From Bacteroidales bacterium (GTDB lineage: Bacteria; Bacteroidota; Bacteroidia; Bacteroidales; P3): a stretch of DNA of 43,570 nt. The DNA is taken from positions 73,663-117,232 of the forward strand of contig JAUNHX010000007.1 of the NCBI GenBank assembly GCA_030523765.1, read 5' to 3'. Shown piece by piece: positions 35,127 through 43,562 of this stretch. The translations under genes and the position numbers were made by a program. Position 1 is the stretch's first letter, and every line of letters begins with the position of its first letter. The notes beneath the pieces were generated by a model. It ran no database searches. It saw only the letters and a program-made list of their open reading frames with translations, and was not told the DNA's origin.

Positions 35127-37745
35127 TTAACTGTTTTTGTTGTCCATTGGGTTTTCAGCGTTGTAGAATACGAAGTGGTCATCAATCACGTCAATGATGA
35201 CGTTGCTATCGTTACTGATGTGACCTTCAAGCATCTGGCGGCTCATCTCATTGAGGATTTCGCGTTGAATAACTCGTTTTACAGGACGGGCTCCCATAGC
35301 GGGATCATAGCCTATTTCGGCCAAATGATTGATAGCTTCTTCGGTAGTAGAGATGAGGATATTGTTCTTTTCGAGCATCTTGCCTACCTGGTTCATTTGG
35401 ATGCGTACCACTTCGCGTATCTGATTCTTCGTGAGGGGACGGAACATGATAATCTCATCGATACGGTTCAGAAATTCAGGACGCAGATGCTGCTTCAGTA
35501 GTCCCATTACCTCGTTTTTAGTCTCATCGAGCACATATTGGCTTCGCAGTGTGTCAATATCAGCCAATCGTTCCTGAATGATGTTTGAACCCATGTTGGA
35601 AGTCATAATGATGATGGTGTTCTTGAAATCGGCTGTACGCCCCTTGTTATCCGTTAGACGTCCATCTTCGAGCACCTGTAGCAGAATATTGAACACATCG
35701 GGATGGGCCTTTTCTATCTCATCAAAAAGAATAATGCTATAGGGTTTGTGGCGCACTGCTTCAGTAAGTTGTCCACCTTCATCGTAGCCTACATATCCCG
35801 GAGGTGCTCCTACTAGACGGCTAACGCTGTGGGCCTCTTGATACTCAGTCATATCGATACGCACCATCATGTTCTCGTCATCGAAGAGTACCTCAGCCAA
35901 AGCACGTGCCAATTCTGTTTTACCAACACCAGTGGTGCCAAGGAAGATAAAACTGCCTATGGGGCGACGTCCATCGGTGAGGCCCGTACGGCTGCGGCGA
36001 ACAGCATTGGCAATATCGCGTATAGCTTCATCTTGACCCACCACACGTTTGTGCAGCTCCTCTTCAAGGTGGAGCAACTTTTCTTTCTCGCTCTGCATCA
36101 TGCGTGTTACAGGTATTCCAGTCCATTTGCTCACCACTTCGGCAATCTGTTCGCTGTCAACCTCTTCGTTGATCATCGCATTATCGGCTTGCATAGCTTT
36201 GAGCTGAGATTTCAGTTCTTCAACATGACGTTCGGCCTCTTTGATGCGACCGTAGCGCAATTCAGCTACTTTCCCGTAATCGCCTTGACGTTCAGCCTGT
36301 TCGGCTTGGAATTTGTAACTTTCAATGTTTTTAACTTCGGTTTGGATATCTTCAACAATGGTTTTCTCGTTCTGCCAACGAGCCTTCATCTGGTTGCGTT
36401 GTTCGTTGAGGAGACTAATCTCGTTGCCCAGTTTTTGAAGTTTATCCTGATCATCTTCCCGTTTAATGGCTTCGCGCTCAATCTCCAACTGACGTATACG
36501 ACGCTCTATCTCATCGAGTTCCTCGGGTACAGAATCGATCTCAAGACGTAGTTTAGCAGCAGCCTCGTCAATCAAGTCGATAGCTTTATCAGGGAGGAAA
36601 CGATTGGTAATATAGCGGTTCGATAGTTCGGCAGCAGCGATGATAGCTTCATCTTTGATACGCACTTTGTGGTGCACCTCGTAGCGCTCCTTTAGTCCTC
36701 GGAGTATAGAGATGGTATCAGCCACATCGGGTTCATCGATGAGGACACTTTGGAAACGTCGTTCCAAAGCCTTATCTTTTTCAAAATACTTCTGATATTC
36801 AGCCAGTGTGGTAGCACCAATAGCTCTCAGTTCGCCACGAGCCAGTGCTGGTTTAAGGATATTAGCAGCATCCATTGCACCTTCGCCACCACCAGCACCT
36901 ACAAGGGTATGTATCTCATCAATAAAGAGGATAATCTCGCCATCAGCTTCATTGATTTCACGGATCACACTTTTCAGTCGTTCCTCGAACTCTCCTTTGT
37001 ATTTGGCACCTGCCACGAGGGCTCCCATATCGAGCGAATAGAGTGTTTTGCTCTTCAGGTTTTCAGCTACATCACCACTTACAATACGTTGGGCCAAACC
37101 CTCAGCGATGGCAGTCTTACCCACACCAGGCTCGCCTATAAGTATGGGGTTGTTTTTGGTACGACGTGAGAGGATCTGAAGCACACGACGTATCTCCTCA
37201 TCGCGGCCAATCACAGGATCCAGTTTGCCAGCTTGTGCTAGTTGGTTCAGGTTTTTAGCATACTTATTTAGCGCATTGTAGGTGTCTTCAGCGCTTTGCG
37301 ATCCCACTTTGCTGCCTTTGCGCAAATCGGCTATAGCGGCTTTGAGGGCTTTCTCGTTTACTCCGTTGTCTTTCAAAAGCTGTGCTGTGGTGTCACGTCC
37401 GCTGAGCAGACCGAGTAGTAGGTGCTCGATCGATACAAATTCATCGCCCATCTCGTTGGCATATTGCGATGCCTTGATAAGGGCGTTGTTGGCATCGCCG
37501 CTCAGATATTGGGCAGCACCACTAACACGGGGTATGGAGTTGATGATAGCATCGAGTGCACTCGTCATCCGAGCAACGTTCACGTCAAGCTTCTTCAGCA
37601 GGTAGGGGGTCACGTTCTCGTCTTCGCTCAGGATACCCTTCATAATGTGGGCCGTCTCGATGCTTTGATGCTGTCGGCCTAAGGCAATCTCCTGAGCCTT
37701 TTGGATGGCTTGTTGCGATTTGATTGTAAAATTATTAAGGTTCAT
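35127..37745 (-). CDS. clpB: ATP-dependent disaggregase ClpB
   Basis: An 872-residue Hsp100 hexameric chaperone that extracts polypeptides from aggregates together with DnaK. N-terminal double Clp-N domain (about 1-145), first AAA+ domain with GEPGVGKT (about 204-211) and [20 protein letters not shown]. The long middle coiled-coil (about 405-525), which distinguishes ClpB from ClpA/ClpC, contains [18 protein letters not shown]. Second AAA+ domain with GTTGVGKT (about 602-609), [14 protein letters not shown] and [14 protein letters not shown]. No ClpP-binding loop was seen. Length and motif set are normal. It is transcribed alone, with terminator hairpins downstream. Heat-shock control is likely, but no CIRCE-type repeat was seen upstream. 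Confidence 0.97.
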   Translation of the reverse strand: MNLNNFTIKSQQAIQKAQEIALGRQHQSIETAHIMKGILSEDENVTPYLLKKLDVNVARMTSALDAIINSIPRVSGAAQYLSGDANNALIKASQYANEMGDEFVSIEHLLLGLLSGRDTTAQLLKDNGVNEKALKAAIADLRKGSKVGSQSAEDTYNALNKYAKNLNQLAQAGKLDPVIGRDEEIRRVLQILSRRTKNNPILIGEPGVGKTAIAEGLAQRIVSGDVAENLKSKTLYSLDMGALVAGAKYKGEFEERLKSVIREINEADGEIILFIDEIHTLVGAGGGEGAMDAANILKPALARGELRAIGATTLAEYQKYFEKDKALERRFQSVLIDEPDVADTISILRGLKERYEVHHKVRIKDEAIIAAAELSNRYITNRFLPDKAIDLIDEAAAKLRLEIDSVPEELDEIERRIRQLEIEREAIKREDDQDKLQKLGNEISLLNEQRNQMKARWQNEKTIVEDIQTEVKNIESYKFQAEQAERQGDYGKVAELRYGRIKEAERHVEELKSQLKAMQADNAMINEEVDSEQIAEVVSKWTGIPVTRMMQSEKEKLLHLEEELHKRVVGQDEAIRDIANAVRRSRTGLTDGRRPIGSFIFLGTTGVGKTELARALAEVLFDDENMMVRIDMTEYQEAHSVSRLVGAPPGYVGYDEGGQLTEAVRHKPYSIILFDEIEKAHPDVFNILLQVLEDGRLTDNKGRTADFKNTIIIMTSNMGSNIIQERLADIDTLRSQYVLDETKNEVMGLLKQHLRPEFLNRIDEIIMFRPLTKNQIREVVRIQMNQVGKMLEKNNILISTTEEAINHLAEIGYDPAMGARPVKRVIQREILNEMSRQMLEGHISNDSNVIIDVIDDHFVFYNAENPMDNKNS

Positions 37746-38036
37746 ATTGATTATGGTTTGTTTATTCGTTGTATTAGCTTTGCATTAGTCTTTGCCATAG
37801 GGCTTTTAAATGCTCCCCATCAACCTTTATTCCAATAGAAGGTTGCATGACTATTTGGCGCAGTCATAGAGTAAAAGTGGGTACAATGTATGACAAAACG
37901 GCAATATTGTTTTCTCTCAGCAAACGCTTTGTTTACTCTCTCAGTAGGGATGGCTCCACCCAACCCATTATCTTCATAACGAAATGATTAATTGTTGCAA
38001 TACTTATGCAGTCATTACTAGCAACACTTCAAATAC
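37746..38036. other. Intergenic region upstream of clpB
   Basis: About 290 bp between clpB and copy 2 of the repeat. It must hold the clpB promoter, but no TAnnTTTG match was found on the minus strand, so a different sigma factor may be used. No gene was seen. Confidence 0.4.
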
Positions 38037-38187
38037 TTTAGGTAGGATCTACAAATTTGAACTCTTGTCGGTATTGGACCACTTGTTACTCAGTTGCATA
38101 ACCCACTATGCGCCCTTGCTTCGCATAGCAATCTGTTCAACAATCTCTTCAAAAACGCAAGTAATTAATGTGTCGAACCTACCTAAA
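38037..38187. repeat. 151-bp intergenic repeat, copy 2
   Basis: Left end TTTAGGTAGGATCTACAAAT (38037-38056) and right end ATGTGTCGAACCTACCTAAA (38168-38187) match as inverted repeats at 17 of 20 positions. It has exactly the same length as copy 1 and shares its core, including CACTTGTTACTC, GTTGCATA and CAATCTGTTC. It lies between clpB and the exported TonB-domain protein, whose stop is 26 bp away. Confidence 0.85.
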
Positions 38188-38212
38188 AGGTCAGAAAGAA
38201 TCAAAATAAAGT

Positions 38213-38689
38213 CTAACGATTATGGCCGAACAATCGGCGGAAGAGGCTACGTGAGGGTTTGTCGGTATCATCATCTAGACGGAAAACGACAGGGAGGGTA
38301 AAGAGGGCTCGCACAGGTTTCCCACTCTGCATCGCGGGTGTCCAACGAGGCATAGCGTTGACAACACGTACTACTTCCTCGCTCATACCAAAGCCAGGAT
38401 CTTTTAGTACCTTGATATTGGAGATAGAGCCATCTGTTTCGACAATGAAAGTGACTATCACAGTACCTATAATGCCCTTTTGGGTGGCAGTGGCAGGATA
38501 GATGATGTTGCTACCCAAATATTGATATAGCGCATCGATGCCTCCAGGAAAGGAGGGTTCTTGTTCAACAATAACGTAATAAGTATTGTCGGCGTTAATA
38601 CTATCGGATTGGGCTTGAAGTGGCAATAACCATCCAAGAAGAAGTGATATAAGAAGCGTGCAGAATAGTTTATTTGTTTTCATTGTCAT
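38213..38689 (-). CDS. Exported stand-alone TonB C-terminal domain protein
   Basis: A 158-residue protein with a cleavable signal peptide (about 1-27, ending LLPLQAQ) and then only a TonB C-terminal domain (about 40-140). The domain reads PSFPGGIDALYQYL, YPATATQKGIIGTVIVTFIV, MPRWTPAMQSGKPV, LPVVFRL. The C-terminus is basic (SRSLFRRLFGHNR). There is no membrane anchor, so it cannot itself couple to ExbB/ExbD like the TonB at 3208-3897. It may act in the periplasm on outer-membrane transporters or as an adaptor. ATG at 38683 is an alternative start. A near-perfect promoter precedes it. Confidence 0.87.
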   Translation of the reverse strand: MTMKTNKLFCTLLISLLLGWLLPLQAQSDSINADNTYYVIVEQEPSFPGGIDALYQYLGSNIIYPATATQKGIIGTVIVTFIVETDGSISNIKVLKDPGFGMSEEVVRVVNAMPRWTPAMQSGKPVRALFTLPVVFRLDDDTDKPSRSLFRRLFGHNR

Positions 38690-38771
38690 GACTATTGAAA
38701 GTTTTTTTTCTATTGTGGTTGAGCATAAAAGCGTTGTTTCTCGACCCTTGGATTATCTCTAAAAGGTGCTA

Positions 38772-38802
38772 CAAAGATACGTTTTTTCTATTATTTGGCA
38801 AA
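38772..38802 (-). promoter_or_regulatory. Promoter of the exported TonB-domain gene
   Basis: On the minus strand TTTG (complement of 38799-38802), 19 bp, then TATCTTTG (complement of 38772-38779): both boxes match the Bacteroidota consensus. The predicted start is near 38765, with a leader of about 76 nt. Confidence 0.75.
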
Positions 38803-38843
38803 AAATATTTTTGTTTAAATGCTGTCATATTCAATAATATTAG

Positions 38844-38851
38844 TATCTTTG
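38844..38851 (+). promoter_or_regulatory. -7 box of the aldolase gene
   Basis: TATCTTTG matches TAnnTTTG. At 19 bp upstream is only GCTG (38821-38824), a weak -33. It is divergent from the promoter at 38772-38802. The leader would be about 130 nt. Confidence 0.5.
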
Positions 38852-38988
38852 CAGTGTCGTCAATAAGAGGGTGGTTGGTGAGTGAGGTGCGTAAAGACTT
38901 GAATCTCATTTACTACTCGATTTATTGGTAGCTAATTAACAAGACTATAAAACAAGTATCAACCCCAATTAAAACGCGTTATTTTATC

Positions 38989-40170
38989 ATGGTAGATTAC
39001 AAAAAAATAGGACTTGTGAACACCCGCGAGATGTTCGCTAAGGCTGTTGATGGCGGTTATGCTATCCCCGCTTTCAACTTCAACAACATGGAGCAGATGC
39101 AGGCTATCATTCAGGCTGCTGTTGCTACCAATTCGCCCGTTATCCTTCAGGTTTCTAAAGGCGCCCGCGATTATGCAAACCAAACCCTTTTGCGCTATAT
39201 GGCCGAAGGTGCTGTGGAATACGCCAAGGAACTGGGATGCAAAAAGCCTGAGATTGTGCTCCATCTCGATCATGGCGACAGCTATGAAACTTGCAAGAGT
39301 TGCATCGATATGGGCTTCTCATCAGTGATGATTGATGGATCTTCCCTTCCTTATGATGAGAATGTGGCACTGACCAAGAAAGTGGTGAAGTATGCTCATA
39401 AGTATGACGTCACTGTTGAGGGCGAGCTAGGAGTATTGGCAGGTGTTGAAGACGAGGTGTCGGCAGAAGAGAGCCACTATACCAAGCCTGAAGAGGTGAT
39501 TGATTTCGTAACCAAGACGGGTGTCGATAGTTTAGCTATCTCTATCGGTACTAGTCATGGTGCCTATAAGTTCAAACCTGAACAGTGCACCAAAGATCCT
39601 AAGACGGGTCGCCTTGTTCCTCCTCCCTTGGCTTTCGATGTGCTGAAGGCTATCGAGAAGAAACTGCCTGGATTCCCCATCGTGCTGCACGGCTCGAGCT
39701 CGGTACCTCAAGATGAGGTTGACACCATCAACCAATATGGTGGTAAGATGGTTGCTGCTGTTGGTATTCCTGAGGAACAACTGCGTAAGGCCGCCAAGAG
39801 TGCTGTCTGCAAGATCAATATCGATAGCGACAGCCGTCTGGCTATGACCGCTGCCATCCGCAAGGCAATGGCTAACGATCCCGCTGCTTTCGATCCTCGC
39901 AAATACCTGAAACCGGCTCGCGAAAGCATGAAACAGCTATATATCCATAAGATCGAGAAGGTTCTTGGTTCGAAGGATAAGTTGCTCTCGGTTCAGAAAA
40001 CCAAGAAGGCTGCCGCTAAGAAAACAACGGCTAAGAAGACTACCGCTGCAAAACCCGCAGTGAAGAAAGCAGTTGCAAAACCTGCAGTGAAGAAAGTTGC
40101 TGTAAAGCCTGCAGTGAAGAAAGCTGCCACCAAGAAACCTATTGCTAAGAAAACCACCGCTAAGAAATAA
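38989..40170 (+). CDS. fba: Class II fructose-bisphosphate aldolase with histone-H1-like tail
   Basis: Zinc-dependent aldolase that splits fructose 1,6-bisphosphate in glycolysis and works in reverse in gluconeogenesis. The first 336 or so residues form the complete enzyme: IPAFNFNNMEQMQAI, catalytic D94 and zinc ligand H95 in LHLDHGDS, SIGTSHGAYKF and VLHGSSSVP with further zinc histidines, and NIDSD. Family members in Bacteroidota normally stop near VLGS. Here a further 57 residues (337-393) follow: 22 lysines, many Ala, Thr and Pro, and no acidic residue. The tail includes three 9-residue repeats KPAVKKAVA, KPAVKKVAV, KPAVKKAAT (355-381). It resembles eukaryotic H1 and bacterial H1-like tails. 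The reading frame is continuous. The gene is monocistronic by its own promoter and terminator. Confidence 0.95.
   Translation: MVDYKKIGLVNTREMFAKAVDGGYAIPAFNFNNMEQMQAIIQAAVATNSPVILQVSKGARDYANQTLLRYMAEGAVEYAKELGCKKPEIVLHLDHGDSYETCKSCIDMGFSSVMIDGSSLPYDENVALTKKVVKYAHKYDVTVEGELGVLAGVEDEVSAEESHYTKPEEVIDFVTKTGVDSLAISIGTSHGAYKFKPEQCTKDPKTGRLVPPPLAFDVLKAIEKKLPGFPIVLHGSSSVPQDEVDTINQYGGKMVAAVGIPEEQLRKAAKSAVCKINIDSDSRLAMTAAIRKAMANDPAAFDPRKYLKPARESMKQLYIHKIEKVLGSKDKLLSVQKTKKAAAKKTTAKKTTAAKPAVKKAVAKPAVKKVAVKPAVKKAATKKPIAKKTTAKK
40051..40131 (+). repeat. Three 27-bp tandem repeats in the aldolase tail
   Basis: Units at 40051-40077, 40078-40104 and 40105-40131 begin AAACCCGCAGTGAAGAAA, AAACCTGCAGTGAAGAAA and AAGCCTGCAGTGAAGAAA. 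They encode KPAVKK plus three variable residues. The unit length keeps frame, so the tail could grow or shrink by slippage. Confidence 0.9.
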
Positions 40171-40221
40171 TAACGCCATACGTTGGTTTATATAGCAAAT
40201 GAAAATATGTAAAGCATTCTC

Positions 40222-40256
40222 AATGGGTGAGGGTGGAATAACCGCCTTCACCCATT
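40222..40256 (+). terminator. Terminator-like hairpin after the aldolase gene
   Basis: AATGGGTGAGGGTGG (40222-40236) pairs with CCGCCTTCACCCATT (40242-40256) over 15 positions with two G-T pairs and a 5-nt loop. The following T-rich sequence is short, so termination may be partial. Confidence 0.7.
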
Positions 40257-40295
40257 TATAAGATAAATGGTTTTATATCCGTGAACAGATTAATT

Positions 40296-42491
40296 ATGTG
40301 CAGACTCCTTGTAATCTTTTCCTTCTTGTTGGTATTGCCTATGGCGTTGGCAGCCCAGTCTATCAAGCCTGTCATCTCGACAAACTTCCCTTTCTATGAC
40401 TCCCAGCTACCAATCGAGCAACGTGTGGATGATTTGTTAATGCGTCTTACCCTCGAAGAGAAAATATCTTTGATGGAACATCAGAATCCAGCCATCGAGC
40501 GATTGGCTCTTCCTGCCTATAGTTGGTGGAATGAGGCGCTTCATGGTGTGGCCCGCAACGGATATGCTCATGTTTATCCTATGCCTATCGCTTTAGCAGC
40601 TACCTTCGATGTCGATCTGATTGAGAAAACTTATCAGGCTATCGCTATCGAGGCTCGCCAAAAGCATTATAATGATGCGGTGATGAGTGGCATAAGGCAA
40701 GATTACACAGGCCTTACCTTTTTTACCCCCAATATCAATATTTTCCGTGATCCGCGATGGGGTAGAGGTATGGAAACTTTTGGAGAGGATCCCTATCTTA
40801 CAGCTCGTATGGGATTGGCTGTGGTTCAAGGACTACAGGGGCGTGATACTACCAAGTTGGTTACGGCTGCTTGTTTAAAGCATTTAGCTGTTCATAGCGG
40901 TCCTGAAGGGGTACGCCATGAGTTCGATGCTCGTGTTTCGCCACGTGATTTGTGGACTACCTATCTCCCTGCCTTCGAGTATATTATCAAGCATAGCAAT
41001 GTGCAGCAGGTGATGTGCGGATACAACCGTTTGAATGGTGTTCCTTGCTGTACCAATCGCGACTTATTGGTCGATATTCTTCGCAACAAGTGGAACTATA
41101 ATAATATCTTGGTTACCGACTGCTGGGCGCTGAACGACTGCTGGGAACGCGATACTGTTATTCCTCGTCATAAAACGCACCCTTCCGCCGCCCTTACTGC
41201 TGGCGATGCTTTCGGCAGCGAGGTCGACCTAGAATGTGGCAGTGGATTGCCAGCACTGAAGGCGGCTGTGGATAGCGGATATATCGATGAGAGCAAAATC
41301 GACGATCATCTGCGGCGTGTTCTCCGTACTCGACTGATGGTTGGTGTTGATGATCCTAATGCCGATACTGCTTATCTGCATATTGAAGATCCGTTTGTCG
41401 ACCTACATGGTGAAAGTATTGTGATGCTAAAACGAAGCCAACTAACACCGCTCAACGGTAAGAAGACAAAGCGCATCGCTGTGGTTGGCCCTAACGCTGC
41501 CGACTCTATTATGCTGCAAGGTAATTATAATGGTACACCTCGTCATGCTGTAACGATTCTAGAGGGCATGCAGCATTGGGCTGCCAATCAGCATGTCGAC
41601 CCAGTAACATTGTACTATCATCCGTTGTGCGACAGAGTGAACGATACCGTTGCTGTTGATCGGTCGGTTTGGGATGATTTGAAGAAAAACGACGTAATCA
41701 TCTTTGTGGGAGGTCTCTCGCCCGAGTTAGAGGGTGAAGAGTTGCAAGTAGAATTGGATGGATTCCATAAAGGGGACCGTACATCGATCGAACTGCCCAA
41801 GGTGCAGCAGCAGATGATACGTGAGATTCGTAAGCGTACAGGTAAGCCAGTGGTCTTGGTACTTTGCTGTGGCAGTGCCATTGCTTTGGGCGATATTGAG
41901 AAGGAACTTGATGGTATCTATGTGGCTTGGTATGGTGGTGAGACCATGGGATTAGATGTTGCCAATGCACTCACATGTCACCATTTCTCGTTTGGACGTC
42001 TTCCTCTTACGTTCTATCGTTCAACCGAACAGATGCCACCTTTCGATGACTATAGTATGAAGGGACGTACTTATCGTTATATGACTGAGCGTCCGATGTA
42101 TCCTTTTGGTTACGGACTCTCTTATCGTCAGTTCAAACTGAAAGATCTTCGTTTTGACGATGTGGCGCTTAACCTTACAGGCACTGTTGTTGATCCTCAT
42201 CCTATTCGGGGGAAGGCTCTTCCTACAACTACTGTTGTTCAGGTTTATCTGCGCAATCCTAACGATCCTGAAGGCCCCATCAAGAGTCTTGTTGGTTTTA
42301 CTCGTGTAAGGGTTTATCGAACAAGTCCTGAGGGTACTCCTTTTAGCATAGTGATTGATCCCGACTGGCTTCGCACCTTCGATGAACAGACGCAGCAGAT
42401 GGGCGAACTAACCCATGGGTTGCGCTACGAACTTCAAGTAGGATTCTCGTCAGACGACAAAGATTTAATCACCATTCCTTTTGAGTATTAA
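40296..42491 (+). CDS. Exported GH3 family glycosidase (beta-xylosidase/glucosidase-like)
   Basis: A glycoside hydrolase family 3 enzyme with a signal peptide (MCRLLVIFSFLLVLPMALAAQ). The GH3 N-terminal domain contains AYSWWNEALHGVARNGYAHVYPMPIALAATFD, RDPRWGRGMETFGEDPYL and VTDCWALNDCW, whose aspartate (codon 41118-41120) is the likely nucleophile. The C-terminal alpha/beta sandwich includes KRIAVVGPNAADSIMLQGNYNG and VFVGGLSPELEGEE-like sequence. The FnIII-like domain (VVQVYLRNPNDPEGPIKSLVGF) closes it. The YSWWNEALHG form points to beta-xylosidases, but beta-glucosidase activity is possible. A GTG at 40281 would add MNRLI; I chose the ATG. No other polysaccharide-utilisation genes adjoin it. 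Confidence 0.9.
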   Translation: MCRLLVIFSFLLVLPMALAAQSIKPVISTNFPFYDSQLPIEQRVDDLLMRLTLEEKISLMEHQNPAIERLALPAYSWWNEALHGVARNGYAHVYPMPIALAATFDVDLIEKTYQAIAIEARQKHYNDAVMSGIRQDYTGLTFFTPNINIFRDPRWGRGMETFGEDPYLTARMGLAVVQGLQGRDTTKLVTAACLKHLAVHSGPEGVRHEFDARVSPRDLWTTYLPAFEYIIKHSNVQQVMCGYNRLNGVPCCTNRDLLVDILRNKWNYNNILVTDCWALNDCWERDTVIPRHKTHPSAALTAGDAFGSEVDLECGSGLPALKAAVDSGYIDESKIDDHLRRVLRTRLMVGVDDPNADTAYLHIEDPFVDLHGESIVMLKRSQLTPLNGKKTKRIAVVGPNAADSIMLQGNYNGTPRHAVTILEGMQHWAANQHVDPVTLYYHPLCDRVNDTVAVDRSVWDDLKKNDVIIFVGGLSPELEGEELQVELDGFHKGDRTSIELPKVQQQMIREIRKRTGKPVVLVLCCGSAIALGDIEKELDGIYVAWYGGETMGLDVANALTCHHFSFGRLPLTFYRSTEQMPPFDDYSMKGRTYRYMTERPMYPFGYGLSYRQFKLKDLRFDDVALNLTGTVVDPHPIRGKALPTTTVVQVYLRNPNDPEGPIKSLVGFTRVRVYRTSPEGTPFSIVIDPDWLRTFDEQTQQMGELTHGLRYELQVGFSSDDKDLITIPFEY

Positions 42492-42561
42492 CTCCTTTTG
42501 AATATAAAGGTGGGTTATAGAAATTCACCAATTAAATAAAAAAGAAAATGATAATGGGCAA

Positions 42562-42712
42562 TAGGAATCTTTTCTGCGTTTTAGAAGTTATGTCGACCTC
42601 TTGCTGCTTGCCACTCGGTTGCATAGCCCACTATGCATCCTCGCTTCGCACTGCAATCTGCTCAACAATCCCTTCAAAATCGCAAGAAATGATTTTGTAG
42701 AACCTATCTTAA
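42562..42712. repeat. 151-bp intergenic repeat, copy 3 (left end decayed)
   Basis: The core and right end align with copies 1 and 2 at the same spacing: TCGGTTGCATAGCCCACTAT, CAATCTGCTCAACAATCC and the end TTTTGTAGAACCTATCTTAA (42693-42712). The left 20 bp are diverged and no longer pair well with the right end. An internal hairpin GCATAG / CTATGC with a 4-nt loop is perfect here. It lies between the GH3 and FAH-family genes. Confidence 0.8.
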
Positions 42713-42726
42713 CAACAATCAATAAC

Positions 42727-43365
42727 ATGAAAATTATCTGTATAGCAAAAAACTATCCAGCCCATGCCGCCGAGATGAGGCCTAAAGAGACCTTCCTCCC
42801 CGAAGGGCAAAGCAATGTGCCTACCGAACCAGTGATATTCCTTAAGCCCGATAGCGCACTTCTTCTCAAACATCAGCCTTTCTTCTATCCTGAGTTTAGT
42901 AAGGATGTTAACTATGAACTCGAGGTGGTGGTTCGCATTTGCCGTGTGGGCAAAAGTATAGAACCTCGATATGCAAGTCGTTATTATGATGCGATAGCCC
43001 TCGGTATCGATTTTACGGCTCGCGATCTGCAAGGCCGTTTCAAGGCAAAAGGTCAGCCATGGGCTCTAGCCAAAGGATTTGATGGCAGTGCTGTGCTAAG
43101 CGAGTTTATTCCCCTAGAAGGTCATGATATTAATAATCTCGACTTCCATCTGCTTCACAATGGTAAGGAGGTACAACATGGTAATACGCGCGATATGTTC
43201 TTCTCGACCGATACGATTGTAAGTTACGTTTCTCAGTTTATGACGCTGAAAACGGGCGATATCATCTATACGGGTACTCCTGCTGGAGTGGGCCCTGTTC
43301 AGGTAGGCGATATCCTTGAAGGCTACCTTGAGGGACAGAAGATGCTTGAATGCCCAATCAAGTAA
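42727..43365 (+). CDS. Fumarylacetoacetate hydrolase family protein
   Basis: A 212-residue FAH-superfamily enzyme of the YcgM/FAHD1 size class (acylpyruvase, oxaloacetate decarboxylase or similar; not resolved here). MKIICIAKNYPAHAAEM is the typical start. Metal-binding residues are in VNYELEVVVRI (the E-x-E motif) and GIDFTARDLQ. The C-terminal motif GDIIYTGTPAGVGPVQVGDILEG is diagnostic. The frame is open back to 42601, but that stretch is translated repeat element, so ATG 42727 is the genuine start. It is 14 bp after the right end of repeat copy 3. Confidence 0.9.
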   Translation: MKIICIAKNYPAHAAEMRPKETFLPEGQSNVPTEPVIFLKPDSALLLKHQPFFYPEFSKDVNYELEVVVRICRVGKSIEPRYASRYYDAIALGIDFTARDLQGRFKAKGQPWALAKGFDGSAVLSEFIPLEGHDINNLDFHLLHNGKEVQHGNTRDMFFSTDTIVSYVSQFMTLKTGDIIYTGTPAGVGPVQVGDILEGYLEGQKMLECPIK

Positions 43366-43529
43366 ATAAAGGGTAAATCCTATATTGTACATTTTTCACA
43401 AAAGAGGCGGCCCTTGGATGGTCCTTGTTCGGGCGACAGACAGTAAAAGCGCAAGCGGAGTCGTTTATAACAATACAAGGAATAGAATGGAATCTAGGCC
43501 TTTTCGAGGCAGTTGTCGCTGGGAAATAG

Positions 43530-43562
43530 GGCCAATGGGGCGAAAGAGGCCAAAGGGGCGAA
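43530..43562. repeat. G-rich direct repeat at window end
   Basis: GGCCAATGGGGCGAA (43530-43544) is followed by GGCCAAAGGGGCGAA (43548-43562), 14 of 15 identical with an 18-bp period. GGGCCT then begins as if another unit were starting. The array may continue beyond the window. The DNA at 43366-43529 shows no gene. Confidence 0.6.

Noticed and set aside
35829-36551. 240-codon plus-strand frame opposite clpB
   Set aside because: Shadow of clpB codon usage.
40010-40167. Separate H1-like gene fused by a sequencing frameshift
   Set aside because: The frame is continuous with the aldolase, there is no start codon or promoter at the junction, and the tail is too short for a usual stand-alone protein; treated as a real extension.
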